Origin: GCA-2720975 sp964467985
GTDB taxonomy: Bacteria; Planctomycetota; UBA1135; GCA-002686595
Length of the DNA: 64,000 bases
Direction of reading: 5' to 3'
Assembly (NCBI GenBank): GCA_964467985.1
Contig: CAYXTP010000009.1
Coordinates: 124,001-188,000 of the forward strand
Position 1 is the stretch's first letter. Every line of letters starts with the position of its first letter. Shown here one piece after another: positions 25,329 through 33,731 of this stretch. A program made the translations under genes and the position numbers. Below the pieces are notes generated by a model, which ran no database searches, was not told where the DNA came from, and saw nothing but the letters and a program-made list of their open reading frames with translations.

Positions 25329-26458
25329 CAGTCCCTCTCCACTTGCACGCGCCGACGACGAAGCAACGCTTCGCGCAGACGGTCGCCTTGTTCTTCGTGG
25401 TTTTTGAGGATGCGCAACAGGCGCTCGAGTTCTTCCTCGGTCAACTGCAACTCCTGGGGCTCGGATTCGGATTCGTCTCCTTGGGCATCTTCTTCATTCT
25501 TTGGGTCCGCCTCGTTCTCTTCGGGGTCTGTGGGCTCCTGCGAGTCTTCAGGCTGATCGGATTCCTCCGATTCCTGCTCCGCGCTGGGGTCCTGCTGCGG
25601 GTCCTCCTGTTCAGAACCCTGGGGCTCTCCCTCACCCGATTCCTGCTCAGGGGGGTCTTCTTGCGATTCATCAGGAGGCTGTTGTTCTTGACGTTGCTGT
25701 TCGATTTCGTCGAGCTCACGTAGTCGCCGCTGGACCAACTCGACATTGGCGCGTGTGTCGGCATGACGCCAGTCCAAGCGCAGGCGCTCCACGAAGTGGG
25801 TGCGTGCCTGGGTGTAGGCCTCGCGCGCCAAGAGCAACGGGTCGGGCGCCTGCTCGGATTGGCCCGTGGCAGGCGGCAGCGGAGGTGCGGGCGCTGCACC
25901 CGTGATCTCGGGGATTTGCTGGCGTAGAACCTCGCCCAACATCAGATCCAGGGTTCCCATGGCGTAGACCGCAGCACGCCGAACATGGCCCTCTCCAGCG
26001 AGGCTGCGGGCTTGCTCTAGATCATCCATGCCCGCGGCCGTGTCGCCCTTGTACACCAGGATCAAGCCTCGTTGATAACGCACCAAAGCACGATCCTCGT
26101 CAGTCAGGCGCTCAAGCCCCAGGCTCTGCATGGCACCATCCACTGGGGAGAGCACCCGCTGTGTCAGAGAGCCCGCGCCTCCGTCGAGTCCCTCACGCCA
26201 ACTGGCGTAGGTGTCCGGTACCAGCAACCGGTCGCAGAGGATGAGAGCCTCGTCCCATTCCTCCGATCCGGCGTGTGCAAGAATCTGCTCCACGCCGGCT
26301 GCAAAGGTCCCCTCCCAGGGCTCGGCCAGCTCGGGTTCGGATGCCTGATCGGGCTGAGCCTGCGAAGTTGCTTGATCCTGCGGGGACACGGGGGCGACAG
26401 GATCCTGCGCAAGTGCAATGACGGCGAACAGGGTCGATGTGATCGTCAGGACATTCAC
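25325..26458 (-). CDS. batC: BatC-like TPR protein with acidic Glu/Gln/Asp-rich tail
   Basis: A 377-aa exported protein started at GTG 26458, which overlaps the batB stop by 4 nt (GTGA). The frame is open further up to 26566, but that part lies inside batB. After a signal peptide come TPR-like helices (about 40-200). Roughly 90 residues are composed almost only of E, Q, D, S and P. A short amphipathic helix (LTEEELERLLRILKNHEEQG) and a basic end (LLRRRRVQVERDW) follow. The acidic linker before a basic tail is usual for BatC. It may bridge BatB and BatD. Confidence 0.83.
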   Translation of the reverse strand: MNVLTITSTLFAVIALAQDPVAPVSPQDQATSQAQPDQASEPELAEPWEGTFAAGVEQILAHAGSEEWDEALILCDRLLVPDTYASWREGLDGGAGSLTQRVLSPVDGAMQSLGLERLTDEDRALVRYQRGLILVYKGDTAAGMDDLEQARSLAGEGHVRRAAVYAMGTLDLMLGEVLRQQIPEITGAAPAPPLPPATGQSEQAPDPLLLAREAYTQARTHFVERLRLDWRHADTRANVELVQRRLRELDEIEQQRQEQQPPDESQEDPPEQESGEGEPQGSEQEDPQQDPSAEQESEESDQPEDSQEPTDPEENEADPKNEEDAQGDESESEPQELQLTEEELERLLRILKNHEEQGDRLREALLRRRRVQVERDW

Positions 26459-27507
26459 GCGCGCCCCCCGTTCGATGTGCCACGGCCATCCACAGGGAGC
26501 TTTTCCTTGCGATCCCTCAGACCCACCTCGATGAACATGCAGGCCAAGGCGAGGGCCAGCGGCCATTGGAATCGATCATGCGGGATCTTCTCCTTGCCGC
26601 GCTGGTAGGCCTGCCCCTCAAGCTGAGAGATGTGCCGTTCGTGAATGCGTTCGAGCGCCAGGGGAGTGCGTGCACTGAGATAGACGCCACCCGTGGCCTC
26701 CGCGATGGCTCTCAGGGTCGAACCGTCAAGTTTGGAAACGACCTCCTGGCCGCGAGAGTCCTTGACGAATCCACGCTGACCGTCAGGAATTTTGCCACCA
26801 GCTTCACTACCCATTCCAACGACGTAGACGCGGATCCCGCGCTCGGCTGCTTCACGGGCCATGTCGAGGCCCCGGCCTTCCAAGTCTTCTCCGTCGGTCA
26901 GCAGAACAATGGCCTCGTGGGCACCTGTGCGACCATCGAATAGGTCTAGCGCGTGCTCGAGTGCCAAACCCAGGTCTGTGCCACCGCGACGGTTGTCCTC
27001 GGGACCCAGGGTACCCAAGAACCAGCGCAAGGCATCCTTGTCCCGCGTGAGGGGCGCCACTTCTCGCACGTCGCCAGAAAAAGCCAGGAGGGCTACGCGG
27101 TCTCCAGCCAGGGAATCCAGCAGCAACAAGATTTGACGTTGGGCGAGTTTCAGACGCGAGGCTTCGCTGTCCAAGTCCTTGACCAACATGGAGCGACTGG
27201 TATCGACGCACAGGACGATATCGACGCCTTTGCGCTCGACCTCGCGCAGGGTGAACCCGCGCACGGGCCCGAGCAGAGCAAGGCCCATGAAGAGGGCTCC
27301 CGCCCCAGCCAGCAGCACGCGGGATCGCGCGCGCCCGGGGGAGTGCCCAGGCAGCAACCGGCTCTCGAGTCGGGCACTCACGAGCCTTCTACGATCTCGC
27401 CGGTTGTGGGCAAGGGCGCGCAGGCCAGCGATCACGCACAAGGGCGCGAGCAGCAGCCACAGGCTAGCTCCAGAACGGGCCAGATCGAAACCCAGGATGG
27501 CGATCAC
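26455..27507 (-). CDS. batB: BatB-like von Willebrand factor A membrane protein
   Basis: A 350-aa inner-membrane protein. Two N-terminal helices (about 10-25 and 55-75) precede a VWA domain with the MIDAS motif DTSRS in VLCVDTSRSM, the Thr loop GGTDLGLAL and LLTDGEDL. A last helix lies near the C-terminus. GTG at 27507 is supported by an AGGAGG 6 nt upstream and a GTGA overlap with the batA stop. The same frame runs open far upstream inside batA, without family sequence. It pairs with BatA in metal-dependent protein binding. Confidence 0.9.
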   Translation of the reverse strand: MIAILGFDLARSGASLWLLLAPLCVIAGLRALAHNRRDRRRLVSARLESRLLPGHSPGRARSRVLLAGAGALFMGLALLGPVRGFTLREVERKGVDIVLCVDTSRSMLVKDLDSEASRLKLAQRQILLLLDSLAGDRVALLAFSGDVREVAPLTRDKDALRWFLGTLGPEDNRRGGTDLGLALEHALDLFDGRTGAHEAIVLLTDGEDLEGRGLDMAREAAERGIRVYVVGMGSEAGGKIPDGQRGFVKDSRGQEVVSKLDGSTLRAIAEATGGVYLSARTPLALERIHERHISQLEGQAYQRGKEKIPHDRFQWPLALALACMFIEVGLRDRKEKLPVDGRGTSNGGRA

Positions 27508-28538
27508 GGCAACCTCCTGGCCCAGGTGAAGGAACACAGACCTGCGAGCACGTACAGCAAGAGGGCAGGCAAGAGCAGGTTGGGGTAGAGATCGTACGAA
27601 TCTGCATGCCTCTCCTCCTCCCTCGGGCGCCGCTCCAAGCCCTCGATCTCCTTGTACACCTCGTCGAGCTGGGAGGAGTCTTGCGCGTGAAAGAAACGCG
27701 CCTCGGTAGCCTCCGCAACCCACTCGAGGTCGGCAGTCTGCACACGCTGAATCAATCCACCCGGGTAGCGGGCCACCGTGGGCCCAACGAAAATTGTGTA
27801 GACCTTGATTCCCAACTCTTGGGCCATCACGCCGGCGACCCGAGGCGGAATGGTGTCGATGTTGTTCTCGCCGTCGGTGAGCAGGATGATGATGCGCGAC
27901 TCGCTGTCGAGATCCTTGAAGGTCTGCACGGCACGCGCGATGGCTACGCCGATGCCAGTCCCTCCCAAGTCCCTTTCCTTGTTCGTATCCAGTTCGTCCA
28001 TCACCCCGCGAAAGGCGTCCGAGTCGAGGGTGAACGGCACGAGCAGGTCGCAATAACCTGAGAAACCAAACAGGGCCACGTTGTCGGCCGCTCCGACTGT
28101 GTCCGTCATGCGCCGGGTAGCAAAATCAGCCAAGACTTCGCGAGCCACGTCGAAGCGCATGGGCGAACTGGGGCTTTCTCGCGCCTCCATGGAACTCGAG
28201 CGGTCCAAGAGCAGGGCAATATCAACGCCCTCCGACTGATTGCGCGTCTGCACGTCACCGCGCAGTGGGCGGGCCATGGCCAGCACAGCCAGGAGCAGGG
28301 CCGTTGCTTTCAGGACTGTAGGAATCCACAACCAGCGCTGCAGAGGCGAACGGGGCAATGGACTGTGCAAGACTGGAACACGCGCGGCGCCCAAGCGGCT
28401 GGCGCCCCAGAACAGGGCGATGATGACAAGCGGTACGAGGACCAAGAAGATCGGGTCGGAGAGAGCCAGATCGCCCCACAGGGCAAGGCGCATCTCGGCG
28501 CTGCTGTGAGCGGATCCCTGTAGGTCCTGAAGAATCAT
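27504..28538 (-). CDS. batA: BatA-like von Willebrand factor A membrane protein
   Basis: A 344-aa protein with helices at about 25-45 and 65-80, a VWA domain and a C-terminal helix. The MIDAS motif is DRSSS in LLLDRSSSM, with GGTGIGVAI and LLTDGENN as the other metal loops. ATG at 28538 (MILQDLQG) overlaps the upstream stop by 4 nt (ATGA). It is the first of the two VWA proteins of the operon, in the canonical order after DUF58 and the short DUF4381-like protein. Confidence 0.9.
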   Translation of the reverse strand: MILQDLQGSAHSSAEMRLALWGDLALSDPIFLVLVPLVIIALFWGASRLGAARVPVLHSPLPRSPLQRWLWIPTVLKATALLLAVLAMARPLRGDVQTRNQSEGVDIALLLDRSSSMEARESPSSPMRFDVAREVLADFATRRMTDTVGAADNVALFGFSGYCDLLVPFTLDSDAFRGVMDELDTNKERDLGGTGIGVAIARAVQTFKDLDSESRIIILLTDGENNIDTIPPRVAGVMAQELGIKVYTIFVGPTVARYPGGLIQRVQTADLEWVAEATEARFFHAQDSSQLDEVYKEIEGLERRPREEERHADSYDLYPNLLLPALLLYVLAGLCSFTWARRLP

Positions 28539-29416
28539 GCCGCTGCCCCCTTGGGATCGGGGGCGTCGGGAGCCAGACGTGCCAGGACCGACTCGCTCGC
28601 TTGCAGCAATTCGTCCAGGGCAAATCGCGTGGGAATGAGGCCACCGAAACGGATGCGCTCGCAGGTTTCCAGCAGGGGTGCGAATTCGTCGGCTAGGGCG
28701 TCCTGGCCCTCGGCCCGCATGTGATCGAGCCACTCCTCATCCGCCTGCCCCGCTTGGAGAGTCGTCAATTGGTGCTGGGCAGCGGACCGCAGCAAGAAGG
28801 CCAATTGACTGCTGACGTCCTTCGCCTTTGCACCCAGGTCGGACCCCGACTCCGTGTAGCCAAGTTTCAGTGCGCTGAAGCGCGCCCATTCCCCTGGCTC
28901 CTCACGCCCGACTTGTCGCTGACGGCGCCGGCGACGCCAGACACGCCAGACCCAAAGAGCGATGAGTGCGAGGCCCAGCGCTCCCAGATGCGCAGGTCTC
29001 AGGGCGCCTGTGCGTTCTTGCACATCCTGGAAAGGTGGCAGCGGTCGCGGGGAGTCTTCATCAGCCCCCAGCTCACCTGCGATATTCAGGCGGGCACCCC
29101 CCACCGCCAAATTGGATCCGTCGGCAAGAACCAAGTTCAAACCGGGCAAGACCCGTTCACCGGGCTCCAGTGACAGCACGGACCAGTGCACACTCGTGCG
29201 CTTGCCGCCGTCGCTAGGAACGACCTTGACCTGCGGCCCGTCGAGCACGACCCACGAGTCGTCCAAATCCAGGGTCGGCGTGCTATCAGCCAGTCCGTCG
29301 GCACTCGAATGTGCGTAGACAAATTCGACCTGCAGCGGCTGACCGATCGCGGCGGAAGCTGGCTGAACAGTCAGGGCCGGGTCTTGGATAGCCAGGCAAA
29401 GGGCGAGCCAAATCAT
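28535..29416 (-). CDS. DUF4381-like single-helix protein of the MoxR/Bat operon
   Basis: A 293-aa protein with a short signal (MIWLALCLAIQDP), a periplasmic beta-rich half, one transmembrane helix at about 142-158 (LGALGLALIALWVWRVW) followed by an Arg-rich stop-transfer, and a helical cytoplasmic domain. Position between the DUF58 and batA genes is the usual place for this poorly understood member. It overlaps both neighbours by 4 nt. Confidence 0.72.
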   Translation of the reverse strand: MIWLALCLAIQDPALTVQPASAAIGQPLQVEFVYAHSSADGLADSTPTLDLDDSWVVLDGPQVKVVPSDGGKRTSVHWSVLSLEPGERVLPGLNLVLADGSNLAVGGARLNIAGELGADEDSPRPLPPFQDVQERTGALRPAHLGALGLALIALWVWRVWRRRRRQRQVGREEPGEWARFSALKLGYTESGSDLGAKAKDVSSQLAFLLRSAAQHQLTTLQAGQADEEWLDHMRAEGQDALADEFAPLLETCERIRFGGLIPTRFALDELLQASESVLARLAPDAPDPKGAAA

Positions 29417-30357
29417 GCCCCACCCCGTGACATTTCTCGCCGCCGGAAGAACGCAACCAGCGGATCCGCAAGGTCCCCACCCAAGTCCAAGTCAAAGTGG
29501 CTCACACGCGCTCGCTTGAGGCCTTTCTCAATCACTCGCTTGCGCACACTGGCCTCGCGCGCCCAGGCGTCACGGACAATCGCGCTCGACGTGTCGACCT
29601 CAAGCTGTCCTCCCGCGCCGTCCATGGCGCCCAAGCGCAGACGGCCGACTTCAGGTAGGGCCTCCTCCAACGGATCGACGACGCGGACCGCAATGACATC
29701 GTGTCGCCGCTCCAGGCGCGCCATGACCTCTACCCATTCACGGTCGTGGCCCGCCGCGTGAAAGTCGCTGACGAAGAACAGCAGCGAGCGACGATGCAGC
29801 GTGCGCTCCGCGGCTTGCAGAACCGCACTGTAGTCGCTCCGTCCATGGGCCACCGGGGCAGTCATCACGGCTCGGATCAAGCGTTGCGTATGATGAGCGC
29901 CCTTGCTCGGCTGCAAGTGCAGGCCCGGCTCGGAGCCGAAGAGGGTTAGCCCTACGCGGTCCTGATTGCGCAGGGCCACCATGGAGATCAAGGCGGTCAG
30001 CTGCGCAGCGCCCTCGCGCTTGGTCCAGTGCTGTGTTCCGAAACCCAGCGTGATCGCAGTGTCGACAATTAGGTTGACGGTTAGCTCACGCTCTTCGCGG
30101 AACAACTTGACATACGGTTCGCCCGTGCGCGCAGTCACGTTCCAATCAATGGAACGCACGTCGTCCCCGGGGATATAGGGACGCACCTCTTCGAACTCGA
30201 TGCCCGTCCCTCGAAAAGTCGACCGGTAGCTGCCCGCCAGGGCGGTGTTCATCAACCGGTGCGTGCGCAGCTTGACTTGTTGCACACGCTTGGCGAGCGC
30301 GGGATCCAAGTGTCTCTCGCGCCCGGGCTGATGTGTGTACTGTGAAGAAACTTGCAT
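29413..30357 (-). CDS. DUF58 domain protein of the MoxR/Bat operon
   Basis: A 314-aa soluble protein with the DUF58 signature FEEVRPYIPGDDVRSIDW near residues 55-72 and a degenerate VWA fold behind it. In place of the MIDAS motif the strand reads VDTAITLG, so metal binding looks lost. DUF58 proteins work with MoxR ATPases and the VWA Bat proteins. ATG at 30357 lies 27 nt after the moxR stop, and the gene overlaps the following gene by 4 nt. Confidence 0.88.
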   Translation of the reverse strand: MQVSSQYTHQPGRERHLDPALAKRVQQVKLRTHRLMNTALAGSYRSTFRGTGIEFEEVRPYIPGDDVRSIDWNVTARTGEPYVKLFREERELTVNLIVDTAITLGFGTQHWTKREGAAQLTALISMVALRNQDRVGLTLFGSEPGLHLQPSKGAHHTQRLIRAVMTAPVAHGRSDYSAVLQAAERTLHRRSLLFFVSDFHAAGHDREWVEVMARLERRHDVIAVRVVDPLEEALPEVGRLRLGAMDGAGGQLEVDTSSAIVRDAWAREASVRKRVIEKGLKRARVSHFDLDLGGDLADPLVAFFRRREMSRGGA

Positions 30358-30384
30358 CGAGGAGTCCCCCTAGGAGTCGATTCC

Positions 30385-31392
30385 CTAGGGCACCGGCACC
30401 GTCTCCAGCAATCGCGAGACAATCTGATCGGAGTCGAGGCCGTCGGCCTCTGCCTCGTAGGTGGGAATCACGCGATGCCGCAGGACCTCCGTGGCCACAG
30501 CTTTGATGTCACCCGGTGTCACATACCCACGCTGCTTCAAGAAAGCATGGCCGCGCGCAGCGAGGGTCAACCAGATGCACGCACGCGGGGAGGCCCCGTA
30601 TTCGATGTAGTGGCTCAGCTCTTCCGCACCAGCGGATTGCGGGTCACGTGTGGCTCCCACGAGATCGACGACGTACTCCGCAAGGCGCGGATCCATGGCG
30701 ATGCGGTCCACCATGGCCCGTGAACGGCCGATGGCCTCCAGGCCGACGACCGGATCGATCGTCATCTTGGGAGCCGTGCGTCCCATACGCTCCATGATCG
30801 CCAGCTCCTCGTCGCGATTCGGGTACCCGATGACGACCTTGAGAGCAAAACGGTCCAGTTGCGCTTCAGGCAAGGGGTAGGTGCCTTCCTGCTCAATGGG
30901 GTTTTGAGTGGCCAAGACCATGAAGGGTGCGGGCAAGGGGAACGACTCACCTCCAATAGAGACTTGCCGTTCCTGCATGCCCTCGAGCAGGGCAGATTGG
31001 ACCTTCGCGGGCGCCCGGTTGATCTCATCGGCGAGTACGAAATTGGCGAAGACGGGCCCCTTACGAACCGTAAACTCGCCAGACTTGGCGTTGTAGATCT
31101 CGGTGCCCACCAAGTCTGAGGGCAAGAGGTCCGGGGTGAATTGAAGCCGATTGAAGCTGGCGTGCACGGCCTGGGCGAGGCAGGAGACGGCCAGGGACTT
31201 GGCCAGCCCCGGGACGCCTTCGAGCAACACGTGGCCGCCGGTCAGCAAGGCCAGCGTCAGGCTCTGAACCAGACTTTCTTGACCCACAATGACTTCGGAC
31301 AGTGCCTGCTCGAGCTCGGGCACCCAGGCCGCGACGGAGGCAATCTCGTCACCCTGAGGGGCGCTGGTGGTAGGCGTGTGGGGAGAATTCAT
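30385..31392 (-). CDS. moxR: MoxR-family AAA+ ATPase
   Basis: A 335-aa AAA+ ATPase. Walker A is GVPGLAKS, where Ser stands in place of the more common Thr. Walker B is VLADEINRAPAKVQ. LATQNPIEQEGTYPLPEAQLDRF is the MoxR sensor block. It acts as a chaperone-like ATPase that activates the VWA proteins encoded after it. It is the first gene of the operon; the promoter should lie in 31393-31457. Confidence 0.95.
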   Translation of the reverse strand: MNSPHTPTTSAPQGDEIASVAAWVPELEQALSEVIVGQESLVQSLTLALLTGGHVLLEGVPGLAKSLAVSCLAQAVHASFNRLQFTPDLLPSDLVGTEIYNAKSGEFTVRKGPVFANFVLADEINRAPAKVQSALLEGMQERQVSIGGESFPLPAPFMVLATQNPIEQEGTYPLPEAQLDRFALKVVIGYPNRDEELAIMERMGRTAPKMTIDPVVGLEAIGRSRAMVDRIAMDPRLAEYVVDLVGATRDPQSAGAEELSHYIEYGASPRACIWLTLAARGHAFLKQRGYVTPGDIKAVATEVLRHRVIPTYEAEADGLDSDQIVSRLLETVPVP

Positions 31393-31457
31393 GAAGTCAG
31401 ATTTGGGAGGGCATCAGGCCCGTTCGGGAGCAAGTTGGGAGGGCAATCTCGAGCTGT

Positions 31458-31477
31458 TACGCGGCGCCAGCCGCGTA
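31458..31477 (-). terminator. Hairpin after the MscS gene, possible terminator
   Basis: TACGCGGC-GCCA-GCCGCGTA forms a perfect 8-bp stem with a 4-nt loop, 53 nt beyond the MscS stop and 65 nt before moxR. On the minus strand no T-run follows (AACAGCTC), so termination would be of the tail-less kind. It may instead be an operator for the moxR operon. Confidence 0.35.
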
Positions 31478-31529
31478 CGATTTCAATGGGGTCTGGTTTG
31501 GGGCAATCGGGCGGAAACCTGCGGCTTGA

Positions 31530-32960
31530 TCAGGTTCCCTCCCCGTCGCCGGCGGCGGCCCCTTCCTCACCCTGAGAAGCGGGGCTCGGACGCATCTCAA
31601 ACGTAACCCGTCCGGGCTTCTTCCCGCCGTAAACACTGAGTGTCTCTTCGGCCACGGCACGCCCTGCGGCGCGCCCGACGCGAGCGCCATCCTGGTCACT
31701 GTCGGGACGCTCACCGTCGGCGGTCGCATCGGCGGGCACCATGTAGAGGCTCTGGCTGGGGAACGCAAATTCGACACCCAAGCGTTCTGCAAGCCGCAAG
31801 ATATCTGCAAAGAGTCGGTGCTTCTCGCGCAGCTCCATGGACCAGTCGGGCGTCCTCACGAAGCAGTAGAGGAGTATGTCGAGGCTCGACGGTCCGAATC
31901 CGTTCAGATAGACGTGAAAGTAGTCTTTGCGCGTGAAGGGGTGAGCGCGAATGATCTCGCGAATACCCTCACAGAAGGCCTCGATGGTCTCGGGAGGCGT
32001 CGAATAGGTCACACCCAAGGTGGTCTTGATGCGCCGGTAGGATCGGGCACCCCAGTTATCGACCTTGGCGCTGATGAAGTGCCTGTTGGGGACCGTGATG
32101 AGAGAATTGTAGAAGGTCCGAACGCGGGTGGATCGGAAGCCCACACTCTCGACAGACCCGTCGACCTCGCCGACTGTAATCCAATCCCCAAGCTGAAAGG
32201 GCTTGTCCAAGAGCACGGTGAAGGTGCCAAAGACGTTCTCCAGACTGTCCTTGAATGCGAAGGCCAACACCGCGCCGCCAATGGAGATTCCGGCGACGAC
32301 CTTGTAGAAGTCCTCGGTCACCTTGGATGAGAAATAGGCCATGCCCATGATGACGACGAAAATCTTGAGCGTGCGCCTCAGGAGCGGCACGAGCATGTCA
32401 TCGAAGGTGTTGTCGGTGCGGTCAGCCTTGTTCTTCAGAAAGTCGCACAGCACGTCTACGAAGCGCCATGCGGCCAAGACGCCAGCGACGGAAATGAGCA
32501 TGCTGCCAATGAGATTCAAGCCCCGGATCAGGACGTCATTCTCCAATTCAAGTATTGGCACCATGGTCAGGAACAACCACCAAGTGATCATCAACCCGAA
32601 TGGCCGCACGAAGCGGGTCAACTGCCCTTCGTCCAGGTCCACATGCCGTGAACGCGCCGAGCCACGCGCCATGCGGCGCAGGATGTACGCCACGATGCGC
32701 TCCATGATCACGGCCACGGCGATCAGGAACAGCAATCCAAGCCACTGCCAGTTTTCTACGAGCATCGGCTCGGCACGCAACCAAGAGTCCGCCGCGACCT
32801 GCGTGTGCACGAATTCGGCCAAGCTGTCGACACCCGGATCGTCGTTGAGAGCGGACTGAGGGGGAAGCGCGCCGACATCGCTCAATGGAGCCATGGCCGG
32901 GTTCTGCGCAATGACCGGCAGCAGGGGCTGGACGAGGCTGAGAATCAGAGTGAGCAACAT
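31530..32960 (-). CDS. MscS-family mechanosensitive channel
   Basis: A 476-aa inner-membrane protein. An N-terminal signal-like segment, three or four helices at about 68-88, 120-140 and 150-170, and a pore-lining helix around 215-240 (FYKVVAGISIGGAVLAFAFKDSLENVFG) match MscS TM3. The beta domain follows with PFQLGDWITVGEVDGSVESVGFRSTRVRT, and the C-terminal alpha/beta domain ends near 395. The last 70 residues are charged and low in complexity. The channel opens under membrane tension and releases osmolytes. The gene stands alone. Confidence 0.92.
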   Translation of the reverse strand: MLLTLILSLVQPLLPVIAQNPAMAPLSDVGALPPQSALNDDPGVDSLAEFVHTQVAADSWLRAEPMLVENWQWLGLLFLIAVAVIMERIVAYILRRMARGSARSRHVDLDEGQLTRFVRPFGLMITWWLFLTMVPILELENDVLIRGLNLIGSMLISVAGVLAAWRFVDVLCDFLKNKADRTDNTFDDMLVPLLRRTLKIFVVIMGMAYFSSKVTEDFYKVVAGISIGGAVLAFAFKDSLENVFGTFTVLLDKPFQLGDWITVGEVDGSVESVGFRSTRVRTFYNSLITVPNRHFISAKVDNWGARSYRRIKTTLGVTYSTPPETIEAFCEGIREIIRAHPFTRKDYFHVYLNGFGPSSLDILLYCFVRTPDWSMELREKHRLFADILRLAERLGVEFAFPSQSLYMVPADATADGERPDSDQDGARVGRAAGRAVAEETLSVYGGKKPGRVTFEMRPSPASQGEEGAAAGDGEGT

Positions 32961-33050
32961 GGTGTTCGGTGGAGGCTGGGGCTTGGGCGCAGATTGTAGG
33001 GTGGCCCGGCCCGTCCTCCTACCGCACCCGTGGAGCCCCAGCGCCCCTGT

Positions 33051-33644
33051 TCAGTTTTCGTCGGAATCGACTAATTGGCCGCGCGCGCTCAGAGTACGCG
33101 CAGCTTCCATGACCCCCAAGGCGTAGTGCAACGCCCCAGGAGTCGGCTCGCCCCTCAGCCGGGCCTGCTCCTGCCGCGTTCGCCACTTCTCATAACCACC
33201 CGCATCGTCGATCCACCCGATCAGGCGCGAGCGACCCGCGTTGTAGGACACGAGCACCTGTTCCAGGCTCCATTCCCCGCGGTGCTCCAAGAGCCACGCC
33301 AAGTGGGCAGCGCCCAAACGCACATTGAGTTCGTCGTCCTCAAGTAGCTGAGCGTCAGTTGGAGCTTCCAGACCCAGCCTCCTGGCGGCGTCTCCGGCCG
33401 CTGCGGGTACGAGCTGCATCAGGCCCAAGGCTCCCGCCGAGGAGCGCTGCCCGGTCCTACCGCGACTCTCCATGTACATGATCCCGCCCAACAGAGTGAC
33501 GTCCACCTCTGATTCCTGGGCGGCTCGGCGGAGGATTCCGGCGTGGGCCTCCACAGTGCGGATGCCCAGGTAGTCTCGTACTCCGACCGCGAGAGCACGC
33601 GCGGGCGCCCAGCCGTAGAGAGAGAACCCGATCACGCCCGTCAA
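33051..33644 (-). CDS. Lytic transglycosylase (SLT domain), start uncertain
   Basis: A 197-aa protein with a Slt/MltE-type lysozyme fold. The catalytic Glu is in YMESRGRTGQ, followed by SSAGALGLMQLVP and the VSYNAGRSRL motif. It cleaves peptidoglycan between MurNAc and GlcNAc with 1,6-anhydro formation. The listed start is TTG at 33644, which would leave a short anchor. The hydrophobic, Lys/Arg-flanked signal extends upstream in the same frame (PKPLRITALLVLL), with no ATG or GTG before the TAA at 33732. An ATT at 33683 with GAGGG 7 nt upstream, or a CTG at 33647/33653, could be the real start. Confidence 0.85.
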   Translation of the reverse strand: MTGVIGFSLYGWAPARALAVGVRDYLGIRTVEAHAGILRRAAQESEVDVTLLGGIMYMESRGRTGQRSSAGALGLMQLVPAAAGDAARRLGLEAPTDAQLLEDDELNVRLGAAHLAWLLEHRGEWSLEQVLVSYNAGRSRLIGWIDDAGGYEKWRTRQEQARLRGEPTPGALHYALGVMEAARTLSARGQLVDSDEN

Positions 33645-33731
33645 CAGGACCAGGAGCGCGGTGATGCGGAGCGGCTTGGGAATGGTTTTTCCCTCTGAGG
33701 GAGACGCGCTGGAAGGGGGACTCGGGTCAGC

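Noticed and set aside
25360..25720. Possible repeat array in the Glu/Gln-rich DNA
   Set aside because: Codon-level low complexity of the BatC acidic tail, not a DNA repeat with constant unit.
26566..28053. Long upstream extension of batB
   Set aside because: The added part lies within batA in another frame, is Arg/His-rich without structure, and a GTG with AGGAGG fits the operon overlap.
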